Below, one piece after another: positions 36,261 to 45,763 of a stretch of 64,000 nt of DNA (positions are counted from its first letter, which is position 1; each line of letters begins with the position of its first letter). Origin of the DNA: Frankia casuarinae (lineage in GTDB: Bacteria > Actinomycetota > Actinomycetes > Frankiales > Frankiaceae); contig NC_007777.1 of assembly GCF_000013345.1 (NCBI RefSeq), forward strand, positions 558,001 to 622,000, given 5' to 3'. A program made the translations under genes and the position numbers. The notes below the pieces were generated by a model. It had not been told where the DNA came from. It ran no database searches and worked only from the letters and a program-made list of their open reading frames with translations.

Positions 36261-37148
36261 GTGCTGCCGTTTCTGCGCTGCCCCGTGTGCGGCCACGCGC
36301 TGCACCCGGCGGACAGATCCCTGCGCTGTCCCGCCGGGCACGACTTCGACGTCGGCCGCGGCGGCTATGTCAACCTGCGCACCGGCCGGACTCGGCGGGT
36401 CGTCGGCGACAGTGCCGTCATGGTCGCCGCGCGGGAGTCCTTCCTCGGTGGTGGCCACTACGGGCCGCTCACCGCCCGGCTGGCCCAGATCGCGCATCCC
36501 GTCCCCGGGGGGCCATCCGGGCTATCCGGGCCATTCGGGCCGCCCGGTCGGGTGATCCTCGACATCGGTGCCGGGACCGGGCACCATCTGGCCGGCGTGG
36601 TCGGTGCGCGACCGGACGCCGTCGGCCTCGCCGTCGACGTCTCCAAGTACGCCCTGCGTCGCGCGGCGCGTGCCCATCCCCGGATCGGCGCGGTCTCCTT
36701 CGACGTCGCAGCCCCCTGGCCGGTGGCCGACCACGCCGTCGCCGTGCTCCTCGACGTCTTCGCGCCGCGCAACCTGGCCCAGATGCACCGGGTGCTGCGC
36801 CCCGACGGGCTGCTCATCGTCGTCACCCCCGGGCCGGGCCATCTCGCCGAGCTGCACGGCCCGCTCGGACTCGTCGGGATACAGGCGGGCAAGAGCGACC
36901 GGCTCGACGAACGGACCACCGGACGGTTCGAGCCGATCATCGTCGAGCACGTTGACGTTCCGCTCACGCTGAACACCGAGCAGATCGTCGACCTGGCTCT
37001 GATGGGCCCGACCGGCCATCACCGGGCGCCCGACCAGCTGCGCCGACGGGCCGAAACCGCCTTCCCCGGGAGCGCCACCGTCACGGCCCGTTTTCAGATC
37101 CGCGGTTACCGTCCGCTCCCGGTCCCGCCGGTGGCCGGCGGCCGGTGA
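36261..37148 (+). CDS. RlmA-like 23S rRNA (guanine-N1) methyltransferase
   Basis: An N-terminal zinc ribbon (LRCPVCGHAL ... LRCPAGHDFDVGRGGYVNL) and a SAM-binding Rossmann domain with LDIGAGTGHHLA define the RlmA family, which methylates G745 or G748 of 23S rRNA; Gram-positive members such as TlrB can confer macrolide resistance. The 295-residue size fits. The start is uncertain: GTG 36261 lies next to the conserved ribbon, whereas an earlier non-ATG start near 36168 would add a repeat-rich leader (AVAAPPAVAAPPA). Its place between the phosphatase and tlpA is an insertion relative to the mycobacterial order. Confidence 0.8.
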   Translation: MLPFLRCPVCGHALHPADRSLRCPAGHDFDVGRGGYVNLRTGRTRRVVGDSAVMVAARESFLGGGHYGPLTARLAQIAHPVPGGPSGLSGPFGPPGRVILDIGAGTGHHLAGVVGARPDAVGLAVDVSKYALRRAARAHPRIGAVSFDVAAPWPVADHAVAVLLDVFAPRNLAQMHRVLRPDGLLIVVTPGPGHLAELHGPLGLVGIQAGKSDRLDERTTGRFEPIIVEHVDVPLTLNTEQIVDLALMGPTGHHRAPDQLRRRAETAFPGSATVTARFQIRGYRPLPVPPVAGGR

Positions 37149-37245
37149 GGCGGCGGAACGGTGCCCGCCTGGCAGATGAAGCCCACAGGTGTCCTTCGTC
37201 GAGAAGCCCATGCGCGTCTCGCGGCCCCTCCACCTACCCTGAGTT

Positions 37246-37263
37246 GAGTTCTACAGTTGGTCG
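37246..37263. promoter_or_regulatory. Short dyad before tlpA-like gene
   Basis: TCTAC and GTAGA arms separated by 8 bases in the least GC-rich part of the gap between rlmA and tlpA. It may be an operator for a separate promoter of the cytochrome maturation genes. Weak evidence. Confidence 0.25.
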
Positions 37264-37378
37264 TAGACAGGTTCCCGGGTGGGAAGGGGCAGGGCACATA
37301 CTGGTTCGCGTGGCGGAGAAGGGATGGCGGTCCGCGTCGGATGACAGGTCGGACCCGCCGGTGACAGGCATTGCCCCG

Positions 37379-37990
37379 ATGCGGCGGACGCGCCGGGCCT
37401 GGTCGGCCCGCCGTGTCCGCCGGGCGGGACGCATCGCCTTGGCCGCCGTGGCGCTCGCGGCGGCCGGGCTGCTGGCCGCCTGCTCCCCCGGGGCGAACTC
37501 GGTCGACGCCACCGGTGGTGGGGGCTACGGCTTCGTCCAGCAGGCGGCCGGGCAGGACTTCGCCGCCCCCGGAAACCGGCATCCAGCACCCCCCCTGTCC
37601 GGTAAGACTCTCGACGGGACCTCCCTCGACCTCTCGTCCTACCGAGGGAAGATCGTTGTGATCAATTTCTGGGCCTCGTGGTGCGCTCCCTGCCGCGCGG
37701 AGACGCCAGGCCTGGTCCAGCTGGCCAAGGACAACCCCACGGTGGCGTTCCTCGGTGTCAACGAGAAGGACACCGTCTCCGGTGCGAAGGCCTTCACGCA
37801 GGACTTCGGCAGGTCCTACCCGAGCATCGTCGACAAGCTGGGCACCCTCGCCGCGGGCTGGCCGGTCGCTCCGGGCCTCCCGTCGACGTTCGTGCTCGAC
37901 CAGAACGGGCGGATCGCGGCCCGGTTCACCGGTGGTGTGCTGCCCGACGACCTGAAGCCCGCGTTGAGCCGTCTGCAGGCCGAGGCGTGA
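37379..37990 (+). CDS. resA: TlpA/ResA-type thiol-disulfide reductase lipoprotein
   Basis: Extracytoplasmic thioredoxin that reduces apocytochrome c cysteines before heme attachment. The N-terminus has a run of Arg, a hydrophobic core and the lipobox LAAC, so it should be lipid-anchored after cleavage. The active site is W-C102-A-P-C105 within INFWASWCAPCRAE; the cis-proline region is LPSTFVLDQNGRI. ATG 37379 gives 203 residues; GTG 37361 or 37310 are possible starts. CcdA, encoded next, supplies its electrons. Confidence 0.9.
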   Translation: MRRTRRAWSARRVRRAGRIALAAVALAAAGLLAACSPGANSVDATGGGGYGFVQQAAGQDFAAPGNRHPAPPLSGKTLDGTSLDLSSYRGKIVVINFWASWCAPCRAETPGLVQLAKDNPTVAFLGVNEKDTVSGAKAFTQDFGRSYPSIVDKLGTLAAGWPVAPGLPSTFVLDQNGRIAARFTGGVLPDDLKPALSRLQAEA

Positions 37991-38024
37991 GCGGGCACCG
38001 TTTGCCCGGGGCGGAGGACCCGCG

Positions 38025-38960
38025 GTGAGCGTGGTCGGGCTCATCACCGACGGGCCGGTCCTGCTCGCCGCGCCGGTCGCCGCCGCGGCGGGACTGCTCT
38101 CTTTTCTCTCCCCCTGCGTCCTTCCGCTGGTGCCGGGCTATCTCAGCTTCGTCACCGGCCTGTCCGGGGCGGAGCTTCAGGATCGTTCGAGGCGAGTTGC
38201 CGCCACCCCGGGCGGGCTGCCGGGCCGGGCACCGGCGATGCCGGCGGTGTCCGTAGCGGTGCCGGCGGTGCCGGGCATGGCGGTGGCCGGCGGGGCGGCG
38301 GTCTCCGGTGCCCTCGCCCGGGACGACGAGGGGACCGGGTCGCCCGGGCCGCGGCTGTACCGGCTGCGCGCGGGTGGGCGGGTCGCCGCGGGCACGGGTC
38401 TGTTCGTGCTCGGCTTCACCGCGGTCTTCGTGTCCTACGGCGCGGCGTTCGGTGGGCTCGGGCAGTGGCTCACCCGCCATCAGGTCGGCGTCAGCCAGCT
38501 TCTCGGGGTTGTCACCATTGTGATGGGACTCGCGTTCGCCGGCGTGTTCTCCCGGCTGTCCTGGGCGAACAGGGAGTGGCGCATCCACCGGTTGCCGGCG
38601 CCCGGCCTGCTCGGCGCGCCCGTGCTGGGGGTGCTCTTCGGAATCGGCTGGACGCCTTGCCTCGGCCCGACGTTGTCGGCCGTCCTGGGGCTGGCGGTGA
38701 CGAGCGCGACGGCGCAGCGGGGAGCGTTCCTCTCCGCGGTGTACTGCCTCGGGCTCGGGCTGCCGTTCCTCGCCGTCGGACTGGCTTTCCGACGTGCCGT
38801 CGGCGCCCTGCGGGTGCTGCGACGGCATACCCGCATCCTGACCCTGCTCGGCGGCATGCTGCTCGTCACGGTCGGAGTGCTTCAACTCACGGGGGAGTGG
38901 GCCGACCTGGTTGCGAACCTACGGCCCTACGCCCCCGGCTTCTCGGAGACGCCGCTGTGA
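38025..38960 (+). CDS. ccdA: Cytochrome c biogenesis protein CcdA
   Basis: A polytopic membrane protein that passes reducing power from cytosolic thioredoxin to the TlpA-like lipoprotein. Redox cysteines are C31 in FLSPCVLPLVPGYLSF and C212 in GWTPCLGPTLSA. About six hydrophobic segments are visible. A 60-residue Ala/Pro/Gly insertion (about 55-115) with AMPAVSVAVPAVPGMAVAG separates the first and second thirds and is unusual. GTG 38025; the stop overlaps resB. Confidence 0.94.
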   Translation: MSVVGLITDGPVLLAAPVAAAAGLLSFLSPCVLPLVPGYLSFVTGLSGAELQDRSRRVAATPGGLPGRAPAMPAVSVAVPAVPGMAVAGGAAVSGALARDDEGTGSPGPRLYRLRAGGRVAAGTGLFVLGFTAVFVSYGAAFGGLGQWLTRHQVGVSQLLGVVTIVMGLAFAGVFSRLSWANREWRIHRLPAPGLLGAPVLGVLFGIGWTPCLGPTLSAVLGLAVTSATAQRGAFLSAVYCLGLGLPFLAVGLAFRRAVGALRVLRRHTRILTLLGGMLLVTVGVLQLTGEWADLVANLRPYAPGFSETPL

Positions 38961-41071
38961 CCTCCTCAACCCGTTCGAACGCCCGGCTCGCGCCTGCGTC
39001 CGGAACCGTCGATCCCGCAGCACTCGCCGTCGATCCCGCGCCACTCGCCGCCGGGTCCGTCGACGTCGAACCCATCGACACCGTCGAGGTCGAGTCCGAC
39101 CTTGAGAAGTCCGACCTCGATTCCGCCGTCGAGTCCGCGGGATTCGACTCCGACGCGGCGGCCAGCGCGCGCCGTCTGCCCGAGGGGCACGCCGACGCCC
39201 GCGCCGCCGCCCCCGAGGCGTTCGATCCGCCGGACAGCGCGGCCGGTCCGTCGTCCGACGACCCCGGTACGCCGACCGGCGGACCGGGGCGCGCTCCCGG
39301 CGCCGGTGGCCGGTTCACCCGGCATCCGGCCCTTGCCCTCGCCGTCCGGTCCTGGCGTCAGCTCACCAGCATGCGCACCGCGCTGCTGCTGCTGTTCCTG
39401 CTGGCCCTGGCTGCCGTGCCCGGATCGCTGCTGCCGCAACGCGCCATCAACCCGATGCGGGTAGAGCAGTACCGCGCCGACCACCCCACCCTCGGTCCGC
39501 TGCTCGACCGGTTCTCCGGGTTTGACGTCTTCGCCGCGCCCTGGTTCGCGGCGATCTACCTGCTGCTGTTCATCTCCCTGATTGGCTGCCTGTCGTCCCG
39601 GATCCGCTGGCATGCCAGGGCGCTGTTCACCGCGCCGCCGAAGGCCCCGGCCCGGCCCGGCCGGCTGCCCGGCGGCAGCGCCTGGACGAGTCCGATGGAG
39701 TCCGCCGACGCGATGGCGGCTGCCCGGCAGGCGCTGCGCCGACGGCGCTTCCGGGCCACGGCCACAGCTGGGGAGGCCCACGACGCGAAGGGGACTGCCG
39801 ACCACTCCGTCGCCGCGGAGAAGGGGTACCTGCGCGAGACCGGCAACCTCGTCTTCCACATTGCCCTGGTGGGGCTGCTCGCCGCGGTGGGCTTCGGTTC
39901 CTGGTACGGATACTCCGGGACCGTGCTCGTCGTTTCCGGGAGCGGGTTCGCGAACACGATCATCTCCTATGACCAGTTCAACGCTGGTCAGCGCGTCGAC
40001 ACCGCGAAGCTGCGTCCGTTCTCGCTCACGCTGGACCGGTTCAACGCCACGTTCCAGCCAAGCGGCCAGCCGTCCGACTTCCGCGCCGACGTCACGTATG
40101 CCGCCGCGCTGAACGCCCCGACCCGCAAGGCGACCATCCGCGTCAACCATCCGCTGGTGATCGGCAACGCCAAGATTTACCTCATCGGGCATGGATTCGC
40201 CCCGCACTTCGTGCTTCGCGACGCCGCACGCAAGGTCGTCTGGGAGGCGAACGTGCCGTGTACCCCGCGGGACGGCATGTTCACCTCAACCTGCACCGTC
40301 AAGATCCCCGACACCGGACTGCCCGCGCTGGGCGTCCGCAAGGAGCCCCAGCAGCTGGCCTTCAGCGGCGTGTTCACGCCGACCACCCGCCTCGACCCGA
40401 CCCAGGGATACGTCTCCGCGTTCCCCGCCGCCCGCGCGCCCGGTCTGACGATCACGGGATTCGTCGGCAACCTCCATCTCAACGAGGGCATTCCACAGAA
40501 CGTCTACACGGTCGACACCCGCGACCTGCGCCAGATCACGATGACGGGTCCGGCGGGCAGCGAGCGCACCGCGCAGGTCCTGGCCCTCGACAACCCGCGG
40601 CAGCGCACCCTTACCGGGCTACCCGGCGGGATGAGCCTCGAGGCCGACCGCGTAGCCGAGTTCGCCACCTTCCAGGTCAAGTCCGACCCGTTCAAGGGTG
40701 AGGCGTTGCTCTTCGCGGTCCTCATCATCGTCGGGCTGATCGCGAGTCTTCGGGTGCGCCGCCGCCGGGTATGGGTGCGGGCCCGGCCAGCGGCCGCCGG
40801 TGGGTGCACGGTGGAGATCGGTGGGCTGTCCCGCTCCGACGCCGACGGGTTCGCCGTCGAGCTGGCCCAGCTCACGACCCTGGTCCGCGAGGCCACCGGG
40901 CCCGCGGGCACCGACCGGTCCGTGCCGACCGCCTCGGAATCGAGCGGCGCCGAACCAGCCAGTACCGAACCAGCCAGTACCGAGCCGGGCAGTACCGAAC
41001 CCAGTAGTACCGAACCGGGTGGCACCGCAGCCGGCGATGCCGCGTCGAGTGCCAGCGAACGGGAGCACTGA
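38957..41071 (+). CDS. resB: ResB-like cytochrome c synthase subunit
   Basis: With CcsB it forms the system II heme lyase that exports heme and joins it to apocytochrome c. The 704-residue product has a 125-residue hydrophilic, acidic N-terminus with repeats (DPAALAVDPAPLA), then membrane segments from SMRTALLLLFLLALAAVPGSLLPQ, a large extracytoplasmic domain, and a last membrane helix (LLFAVLIIVGLIASLRV). The cytosolic tail ends with a PASTEPASTEPGSTEP repeat. GTG 38957 overlaps ccdA. Confidence 0.93.
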   Translation: MTSSTRSNARLAPASGTVDPAALAVDPAPLAAGSVDVEPIDTVEVESDLEKSDLDSAVESAGFDSDAAASARRLPEGHADARAAAPEAFDPPDSAAGPSSDDPGTPTGGPGRAPGAGGRFTRHPALALAVRSWRQLTSMRTALLLLFLLALAAVPGSLLPQRAINPMRVEQYRADHPTLGPLLDRFSGFDVFAAPWFAAIYLLLFISLIGCLSSRIRWHARALFTAPPKAPARPGRLPGGSAWTSPMESADAMAAARQALRRRRFRATATAGEAHDAKGTADHSVAAEKGYLRETGNLVFHIALVGLLAAVGFGSWYGYSGTVLVVSGSGFANTIISYDQFNAGQRVDTAKLRPFSLTLDRFNATFQPSGQPSDFRADVTYAAALNAPTRKATIRVNHPLVIGNAKIYLIGHGFAPHFVLRDAARKVVWEANVPCTPRDGMFTSTCTVKIPDTGLPALGVRKEPQQLAFSGVFTPTTRLDPTQGYVSAFPAARAPGLTITGFVGNLHLNEGIPQNVYTVDTRDLRQITMTGPAGSERTAQVLALDNPRQRTLTGLPGGMSLEADRVAEFATFQVKSDPFKGEALLFAVLIIVGLIASLRVRRRRVWVRARPAAAGGCTVEIGGLSRSDADGFAVELAQLTTLVREATGPAGTDRSVPTASESSGAEPASTEPASTEPGSTEPSSTEPGGTAAGDAASSASEREH
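40939..41023. repeat. In-frame 15-bp repeats in resB tail
   Basis: Units near CAGCCAGTACCGAAC occur about five times with small changes and encode the PxSTE repeats of the ResB C-terminus. Unit length keeps the frame. Confidence 0.85.
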
Positions 41072-42264
41072 TGGCGGTCAACGAGGGCGTAGCCAGCCTT
41101 TCCGATCATCTGTTTGGCAGCGGCGAGGCGGTGTACGCCACGGCGATGCTCGGCTACGCGGCCGAGTTCGCGTTCAGCCGGCTCGGCCTGCGCCACGACG
41201 TGGCTCAGGAGGCGGCGGCCGTCCCGGCACGGCAGGGGGCCGGGCTGCCGGCAGCGCTGATCGGGGCGGCGGCCGGCGGGATCGGCGGCGCCGCCGATCC
41301 CGCCGAGGCGGCCGGCCCGACCGACGGGGCCGCGACCCCGATCGACCCGTCCGACCCCGCCGCCGTGGCCCTCGCTGCGGCCCGGGCCCGGGAGATCGAG
41401 GCTGTCCGGCGGCGGGCGAACGCCGCGCACACGCTGGCCGCCGGTAACGACGGCGACGTGGCGGTTCCCGCGCGTGCCCGGTGGATCGGGCGGATCGCCG
41501 TCGCGCTGACGGTCGTCGGCTGGACGCTGCACCTGGGGTCCGTCATCACTCGTGGCCTCGCGGCGGACCGGGTGCCCTGGGGCAACATGTACGAGTTCTC
41601 GTCGATGATCTGCCTGATCGCGGTCACGACGTTTCTCGCCCTGATGATCCGGCAGCCGGTCCGGTGGCTGGGCGTCTTCGTCATGCTGCCGGTCGTGCTC
41701 TCGCTCGGTTTCGCCGGCACTGTGCTCTATGTCGCAGCGGGACCGCTGGTGCCCGCGCTCAACTCGTACTGGCTCAAGATCCATGTGGTCGGTGCGATCG
41801 TCGCCAGCGGGGTGTTCCTGGTCTCCGCCGTGACCACGGTGTTGTTCCTCGTCAAGGAGCGTTGGGAAAATCGGCTGGCCGAGGTCGCGGCCGGACGGGC
41901 TGACGCGAGCCAGGCCATGCAGCGCCGGGGCGGCATCGTCATGCGCCTGCCGTCGTCGGCGGCGCTCGACACCCTGTCCTACCGGGTCATCGCGTTCGCG
42001 TTCCCGATCTGGACCTTCGCGATCATTGCCGGGGCGATCTGGGCGGAATCAGCATGGGGCCGCTACTGGGGGTGGGACCCCAAGGAGACGTGGTCGTTCA
42101 TCACCTGGGTCTGCTACGCCGCCTACCTGCACGCCCGCGCGACGGCCGGATGGCGTGGGCGGCGGGCCGCGGCGATCTCGCTGCTGGCCTTCAGCGCCCT
42201 GTTCGTGGACTACTACCTGGTGAATCTGGTCATCTCGGGGCTGCACTCCTACGCCGGCATCTGA
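41071..42264 (+). CDS. ccsB: Cytochrome c biogenesis protein CcsB (ResC type)
   Basis: Heme-handling partner of ResB. The signature WGWDPKETW, the WWD-type heme domain, is in ESAWGRYWGWDPKETWSFI; conserved histidines lie in KIHVVGA and in YLHARAT. Several transmembrane segments cover residues 145 onward. The N-terminal 130 residues include an Ala-rich low-complexity region. ATG 41071 overlaps the resB stop by one base. It is the last gene of the unit starting at hemL. Confidence 0.95.
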   Translation: MAVNEGVASLSDHLFGSGEAVYATAMLGYAAEFAFSRLGLRHDVAQEAAAVPARQGAGLPAALIGAAAGGIGGAADPAEAAGPTDGAATPIDPSDPAAVALAAARAREIEAVRRRANAAHTLAAGNDGDVAVPARARWIGRIAVALTVVGWTLHLGSVITRGLAADRVPWGNMYEFSSMICLIAVTTFLALMIRQPVRWLGVFVMLPVVLSLGFAGTVLYVAAGPLVPALNSYWLKIHVVGAIVASGVFLVSAVTTVLFLVKERWENRLAEVAAGRADASQAMQRRGGIVMRLPSSAALDTLSYRVIAFAFPIWTFAIIAGAIWAESAWGRYWGWDPKETWSFITWVCYAAYLHARATAGWRGRRAAAISLLAFSALFVDYYLVNLVISGLHSYAGI

Positions 42265-42450
42265 CCCTCCCCACGGCTGCTGCTCCCTGGTCCCGGCCTG
42301 GCCCCGCCGGGGAGAACGGGCGGGCCACCCGCAGCCTGCGGAGAACACCCCGCTCGGCCGCGTACCGGAACGACGGACCGCTGCTCGTCCCGGTGCGCGG
42401 AGCCGGTCAGCCGCGGGCTCGTGCCCCTGGATCCCCCGCGTCCATGCGGC

Positions 42451-42876
42451 TCAGCCGCGGGACGATGACGACGGAGGTCCGGCCTCGCCCTTGCGGATCC
42501 GGGCGGACAGCTCCCGCATGAAGTCCGGGTCGTCGTCGGGACCCTTCGGCCGGACGGCGGCCCGGCGGGTGCCCGTCCGCGCGCTGTACCGGCCGAAGCC
42601 GCCATCACGCCGGCTGTCGATGCCCCAGGACGATCGTTGCCCGAAGGCCGGATGGTCGGAGACCGGCCGGCGCAACGGCCGCTCGCCGACGCTGTTCGCG
42701 CGAGGTCGACCGAAGAAAAACCATCCGGCGGTGCCGAAGATACCAAGGAAGATCACTGCTACGATCCACGCGAGTTTGGGCATGATCCGAACCTCCTCGG
42801 GGGGTGTCCCGAAGACATCGATGATCGCGTAAGCCCAAACACCAATGATCACAAACGTCAGCGCGAGGCCCAGCAC
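42451..42876 (-). CDS. PLDc N-terminal-domain membrane protein
   Basis: 141 residues. Two transmembrane helices (LTFVIIGVWAYAIIDVF and PKLAWIVAVIFLGIFGTAGWFFFG) with the IDVF and PxxLAW spacing typical of the PLDc_N domain found alone in actinobacterial membrane proteins. The cytosolic tail is Arg/Ser-rich and ends ARIRKGEAGPP. The domain alone has no phospholipase activity; its role is unknown. It converges with ccsB and is divergent from mqnL. Confidence 0.82.
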   Translation of the reverse strand: MLGLALTFVIIGVWAYAIIDVFGTPPEEVRIMPKLAWIVAVIFLGIFGTAGWFFFGRPRANSVGERPLRRPVSDHPAFGQRSSWGIDSRRDGGFGRYSARTGTRRAAVRPKGPDDDPDFMRELSARIRKGEAGPPSSSSRG

Positions 42877-43262
42877 CGGCCGGTCGCTCCTTCCTGCTTT
42901 TCTTGATCGTTATGTCCGTCTTGGCCTGTCAGGTATGGAACATCCGATCCGCGGGCATCTAATCCCCGACCCGTGGCGAAACCCCCGACCCGTGGCGACG
43001 TCACGGACGGATGGCGCCACGGACGGGCGACCTCACCAGATGGGTCAGGCGAGCACGTACCGTCCGCTATGGCCCGCGACGGACGTACATGTCGTGGTGA
43101 TGGCCGGCCCGTGTATCTCTAGTGTGCCTTCCGCGCCGGCTCCTCGTCCTCCCGGTCCGTTATCCGACGAGGCCGTGCCCGGGACGTGACGTGTTGAACT
43201 GGGATCGTGACCACCTGTGGGCGGTCGGGCATCCACCCGTGGCGACTGCGAGGATGGAGCTC
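42877..43262. other. Divergent promoter region of PLDc_N gene and mqnL
   Basis: About 385 bases with no supported gene. A 15-base near-repeat (CCCCGACCCGTGGCGA/AACCCCCGACCCGTGG) lies at 42964-42998. In-frame upstream extension of mqnL to 43122 has no family similarity. Confidence 0.5.
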
Positions 43263-44714
43263 ATGGCCTGGGCGGATCTGCGTGCGTTCCTTGCTCATCT
43301 CGAAAGGCGGAAGGATCTGCGCCGCGTCACCGTACCCGTCGACCCGCGTCTCGAGGTCACCGAGATCGTGACCCGGGTGGTACGGGAGCGCGGGCCGGCT
43401 CTGCTGTTCGAGTCCCCGGCCGGCGCCGACATGCCGCTGGCGATCAATGTGTTCGGCACCGAGGAGCGGATGGCTGCCGCGCTCGGCGTCGAGGCGCTGG
43501 ACGACATCGGTGAACGGCTCGGCGCGCTGCTGCGCCCGCAGCTGCCGATCGGCCTGTCCGGGTTGCGTGAGGCGTTCGGCAAGGCAGCGTCGCTCGCCTC
43601 GGTCCCGCCCCGCCGGGTCCGGACCGCGCCCTGCCAGGACGTCGTCCTCAAGGGTCCGGACGTCGACCTGTTCCGGCTGCCGGGGGTGCACGCCTGGCCG
43701 AACGACGGCGGGGCCTTCCTCAACCTCGGTCTGACGCACACGAAGCACCCCGAGACCGGGGCGCGTAACCTCGGGATGTACCGGTTGCAACGCCATGACG
43801 CACGCACCGTCGGCATGCACTGGCAGATCCACAAGGACTCCAACGCGCATCACGCGGTCGCCGAGCGGCGTGGGGAGCGGCTGCCGGTCGCCATCGCGTT
43901 CGGGTGCGACCCGGCGGTCACCTACGCCGCGTCCGCCCCCCTGCCTGCCGACCTCGACGAGTACCTGTTCGCCGGTTACCTGCGCGGCGAGCGGGTGGAG
44001 ATGGTCGACTGCCTCTCCGTCCCGCTGCGGGTGCCCGCGAACGCACAGGTGGTGATCGAGGGCTGGCTCGAGCCGGGGGAGCGGCTGCCCGAGGGGCCGT
44101 TCGGCGACCACACCGGCTTCTACACGCCCGTCGAACCGTTCCCGGCGCTGCACGTCGACGTGATGACGATGCAGCGTGACCCGGTGTTCCAGACGATCGT
44201 GGTCGGTCGGCCGCCGCAGGAGGACGGTCCGATGGGCAAGGCCACCGAACGGATCTTCCTGCCACTGGTCAGGATGATGATTCCCGAGATCGTCGACTAC
44301 GACCTGCCCGAGGCGGGGGTGTTCCACAATTGCTGCATCGTCTCCATCGAGAAGCGTTATCCGAAGCACGCGCAGAAGGTGATGAACGCGGTCTGGGGGG
44401 CCGGGCTGCTGTCGTTGTCGAAGCTGATCGTGGTCGTCGACGCCGACTGCGACGTGCACGACTACCACGAGGTCGCTTGGCGCGCCTTCGGCAACGTCGA
44501 CTATGCCCACGACCTGATCACCACCATCGGGCCGGTGGACCATCTCGACCACGCCGCCTACGAGCAGTTCTGGGGCGGCAAGGTCGGTGTGGACGCGACC
44601 CGCAAGCTACCGAGCGAGGGTTACCGGCGCGACGGCGGCTGGCCGGAGGAGATCGTCATGGACGAGGCGGTCCGCGAACGGGTCACCCGCCGATGGAAGG
44701 AGTATGGCCTGTGA
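43263..44714 (+). CDS. mqnL: UbiD-family menaquinone biosynthesis decarboxylase
   Basis: Removes the carboxyl group from a late intermediate of the futalosine menaquinone pathway using prenylated FMN supplied by the UbiX-type partner. The 483-residue product carries the UbiD features: GMYRLQRHDARTVGMHWQIHKDSNAHH for cofactor and metal binding, the catalytic E-x-R-x-E region PEGPFGDHTGFY, and a C-terminal helical domain. ATG 43263 gives MAWADLRAFLAHLE, the family start; ATG 43254 is possible. Followed by mqnP and mqnM. Confidence 0.93.
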   Translation: MAWADLRAFLAHLERRKDLRRVTVPVDPRLEVTEIVTRVVRERGPALLFESPAGADMPLAINVFGTEERMAAALGVEALDDIGERLGALLRPQLPIGLSGLREAFGKAASLASVPPRRVRTAPCQDVVLKGPDVDLFRLPGVHAWPNDGGAFLNLGLTHTKHPETGARNLGMYRLQRHDARTVGMHWQIHKDSNAHHAVAERRGERLPVAIAFGCDPAVTYAASAPLPADLDEYLFAGYLRGERVEMVDCLSVPLRVPANAQVVIEGWLEPGERLPEGPFGDHTGFYTPVEPFPALHVDVMTMQRDPVFQTIVVGRPPQEDGPMGKATERIFLPLVRMMIPEIVDYDLPEAGVFHNCCIVSIEKRYPKHAQKVMNAVWGAGLLSLSKLIVVVDADCDVHDYHEVAWRAFGNVDYAHDLITTIGPVDHLDHAAYEQFWGGKVGVDATRKLPSEGYRRDGGWPEEIVMDEAVRERVTRRWKEYGL

Positions 44715-44729
44715 CCGTCCTCCGTTTTT

Positions 44730-44780
44730 CTTGCCTAGCCAGAGGGACAAAAAGGACGCTGGGGCCTCTGGCTGGGCAAG
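44730..44780 (+). promoter_or_regulatory. Long stem-loop between mqnL and mqnP
   Basis: Arms CTTGCCTAGCCAGAGG (44730-44745) and its complement (44765-44780) pair at 15 of 16 positions around a 19-base A-rich loop. It lies directly before the mqnP ribosome binding site AAGGAG. It may be an attenuator, an RNA processing site or a stability element. Confidence 0.65.
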
Positions 44781-44801
44781 GAACAAGGAGTGGTGATCGC
44801 G

Positions 44802-45749
44802 GTGAGTGACGCCGCGTGGGTGCCTGGCGCGTCGGAGCCGGTCGGGCGAGGGTCGGGAGCCGGCCCGGGACACGCCACCGGCCGGGTACGGGCGTTTCTG
44901 CGGCTCGTCGTCATCGAGCACTCGGTCTTCGCGCTGCCGTTCGCCTACATCGCGGCGCTCGCCGCCTCGTTCGCGGATTCCCGGTCGGTGCACTGGTCGG
45001 ACCTCGCCCTCGTCACCGTGGCGATGGTCGCGGCCCGAACTTTCGCCATGGCCGCAAACCGGGTCATCGATCGCGCGATCGACGCCCGTAATCCGAGGAC
45101 GGCGAACCGAGAGCTGGTCACCGGCGTGGTCTCGGTGCGTACGGCGGTCGTCGGCGCCGCGGTCGCGCTCGCCGTCTTCCTCACCGCCGCCGCGGCCTTG
45201 TCCTGGCTCTGCCTGCTGCTCGCGCCGGTCGCCGTCGCGCCGCTCGTCGTCTACCCCTACGCGAAACGGTTCACCGACTTCCCGCACGCCGTGCTCGGCA
45301 TCGCCCAGGCGGTGGCCCCGGTCGGCGCGTGGATCGCGGTCACCGGTGAGTGGTCCTGGGCCGCACTGGTGCTCGGCCTTGCGGTCGGTAGCTGGATCGG
45401 CGGCTTCGACGTGATCTACGCCTGCCAGGATGCCGAGGTCGACCGGCGCATCGGCGTGCGTGCGGTGCCGGCCCGGTTCGGGGTGCGGGCCGCGCTCATT
45501 GGTTCCACGGTTACGCATATGATCACCTTTGCGTTGTTCATCGTCTACGGGCTGATGGACAACGCCGGTCCGTGGTGGTGGGCTGGGCTCGTGCTGACGG
45601 CGGCGGCATTCTGCTATGAGCACGCCATCGTGTCCCCGAACGACCTGTCGCGGGTCAACCGGGCCTTCCTCACCGCGAACGGATTCGTCGGCATCGTCTT
45701 GTTCCTCTTCGCCGTTGTCGATCTCGCCAGCCGTGGTCTGGCCGTCTGA
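44802..45749 (+). CDS. mqnP: UbiA-like prenyltransferase (MqnP)
   Basis: An integral membrane enzyme that attaches the polyprenyl chain to the naphthoate ring precursor. Both Asp-rich motifs are present: NRVIDRAIDARNPRT (N-x3-D-x3-D) and DVIYACQDAEVDRRIG, with hydrophobic helices between. GTG 44802 follows AAGGAG by 11 bases; upstream GTGs at 44790 and 44793 are too close to it. It sits between the UbiD- and UbiX-type genes, which fixes it to the menaquinone pathway. Confidence 0.92.
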   Translation: MSDAAWVPGASEPVGRGSGAGPGHATGRVRAFLRLVVIEHSVFALPFAYIAALAASFADSRSVHWSDLALVTVAMVAARTFAMAANRVIDRAIDARNPRTANRELVTGVVSVRTAVVGAAVALAVFLTAAAALSWLCLLLAPVAVAPLVVYPYAKRFTDFPHAVLGIAQAVAPVGAWIAVTGEWSWAALVLGLAVGSWIGGFDVIYACQDAEVDRRIGVRAVPARFGVRAALIGSTVTHMITFALFIVYGLMDNAGPWWWAGLVLTAAAFCYEHAIVSPNDLSRVNRAFLTANGFVGIVLFLFAVVDLASRGLAV

Positions 45750-45763
45750 GCATCGGATTCGTC

